From NCBI RefSeq assembly GCF_020382885.2, contig NC_058496.1, forward strand, positions 19,324,501 through 19,388,500: a stretch of DNA of 64,000 nt. The letters are read 5' to 3'. Both the position numbers and the translations under genes were made by a program. Below the pieces are notes generated by a model. That model was not told the DNA's origin. It ran no database searches and saw only the letters and a program-made list of their open reading frames with translations. Position 1 is the stretch's first letter, and each line of letters starts with the position of its first letter. The DNA is from Scatophagus argus (Eukaryota > Chordata > Actinopteri > Scatophagidae). Positions 63,350 through 64,000 of this stretch are shown here, piece after piece.

Positions 63350-64000
63350 CTGTTAACAGAGAAAAATACACACAACAGATTAGAAGTTGGGAAAAAAAGT
63401 GAAATGTGAAACACTGGAAACAGGCAATCAGTGTTGTGCTCAAAAGCTGTAACTGTGTATTACATTTTATATTACATGCACTATACATACACTATATCTG
63501 AATGACACAGATGTTTATTTTACAATTTCCCATGTAAATACTTGTTGAACAGTAGGTCAGGGCTGTATCTGGAAGGGGAGTGGGACTGGCCACGGCCAAA
63601 ATCTTGTTAAATTAATTTGCTTAATTTAAGTTGCTTTGGATAAAAGAGTTGGCAAAATGAATATATTGTAGTATTTAAGAAATTGTTAACAGGAATGTAA
63701 GAAACTGTGAGATGCTGTAATTTAAGTCATTTAGTCATTTAAGTCTGCTAATTAAAGCAAAGGAGAAATATTAAATTAATACTGGCGTGTGTGTGTGTGC
63801 GCGTGCACATATTTGTGACATTTGTGTGCATATTTCATGCCACCACTGCATAAGTCACTGCCCCACTTGGGCCACCCCAGTCAAAAAGTCTGGACACGCC
63901 CCTGCAGTAGGCAAACAGAGCAGATAATGGATGATTTTCAGGTGATTAATATTTAACTTAATATGTAGCTTGGACTCATTCTATTATGATATGGTGCTCT
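63350..64000. other. Window end, probable intron of the preceding gene
   Basis: AT-rich, with a short GT-rich microsatellite (63788-63808). No exon found. Confidence 0.4.

Overview
The window is vertebrate nuclear DNA, almost certainly from a ray-finned (teleost) fish. The genes have short exons with GT/AG introns. The mobile elements are fish-type Rex1/L2 LINE pieces and hAT DNA transposons. Two host genes, htra4 and tm2d2, sit tail to tail as they do in other vertebrates. I see no prokaryotic genes, CRISPR array or virus-like element.

Layout. (1) Positions 1-22586 are a direct tandem array of about 2.6 copies of an 8.7-kb unit (1-8420, 8421-17133, 17134-22586). Each unit carries an hAT transposase gene (+), a U2 snRNA-like sequence (+) and a stretch shared with the tubulin locus further right. 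Units 1 and 2 also carry a broken antisense coiled-coil gene split by a small hAT element; unit 3 holds only its edge fragment. The transposase is open for 615 codons only in unit 3. In units 1 and 2 the same 208-bp LINE-tail insertion cuts it. (2) From 22587 to 25739 the array runs into a damaged copy of a locus that exists more completely at 53957-59877. It holds the 3' exons of an unrecognised plus-strand gene and a beta-tubulin gene on the minus strand. (3) Positions 25741-26584 are a Rex1-like LINE piece. (4) Positions 28546-40884 are a complete nine-exon htra4 gene (+). (5) Positions 46938-53106 are a complete four-exon tm2d2 gene (-), with an L2 LINE and a Rex1-like LINE in its large intron. 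(6) Positions 53957-59877 hold the better copy of the duplicated block, including a seven-exon beta-tubulin gene (-) with an open 445-codon frame. (7) Positions 60019-64000 hold the tubulin 5' flank, a repeat-rich interval with TTCGTTC motifs, and the last exon of an unrecognised minus-strand gene at 63056-63349.

Reading it together. htra4 and tm2d2 are ordinary single-copy genes, a secreted serine protease and a two-pass membrane protein. They lie between two direct copies of a tubulin-containing block about 32.4 kb apart. The left block is fused to the transposase/U2 array. Shared insertions and base changes give a relative history. The array unit existed first. The LINE tail then landed in one unit, and that unit was copied to give units 1 and 2, while unit 3 keeps the empty site. 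The left tubulin copy later lost its 5' and 3' exons. No single pathway links these genes; the interest lies in the structure and history of the locus. All identities come from reading motifs and exon structure by eye, without database searches.
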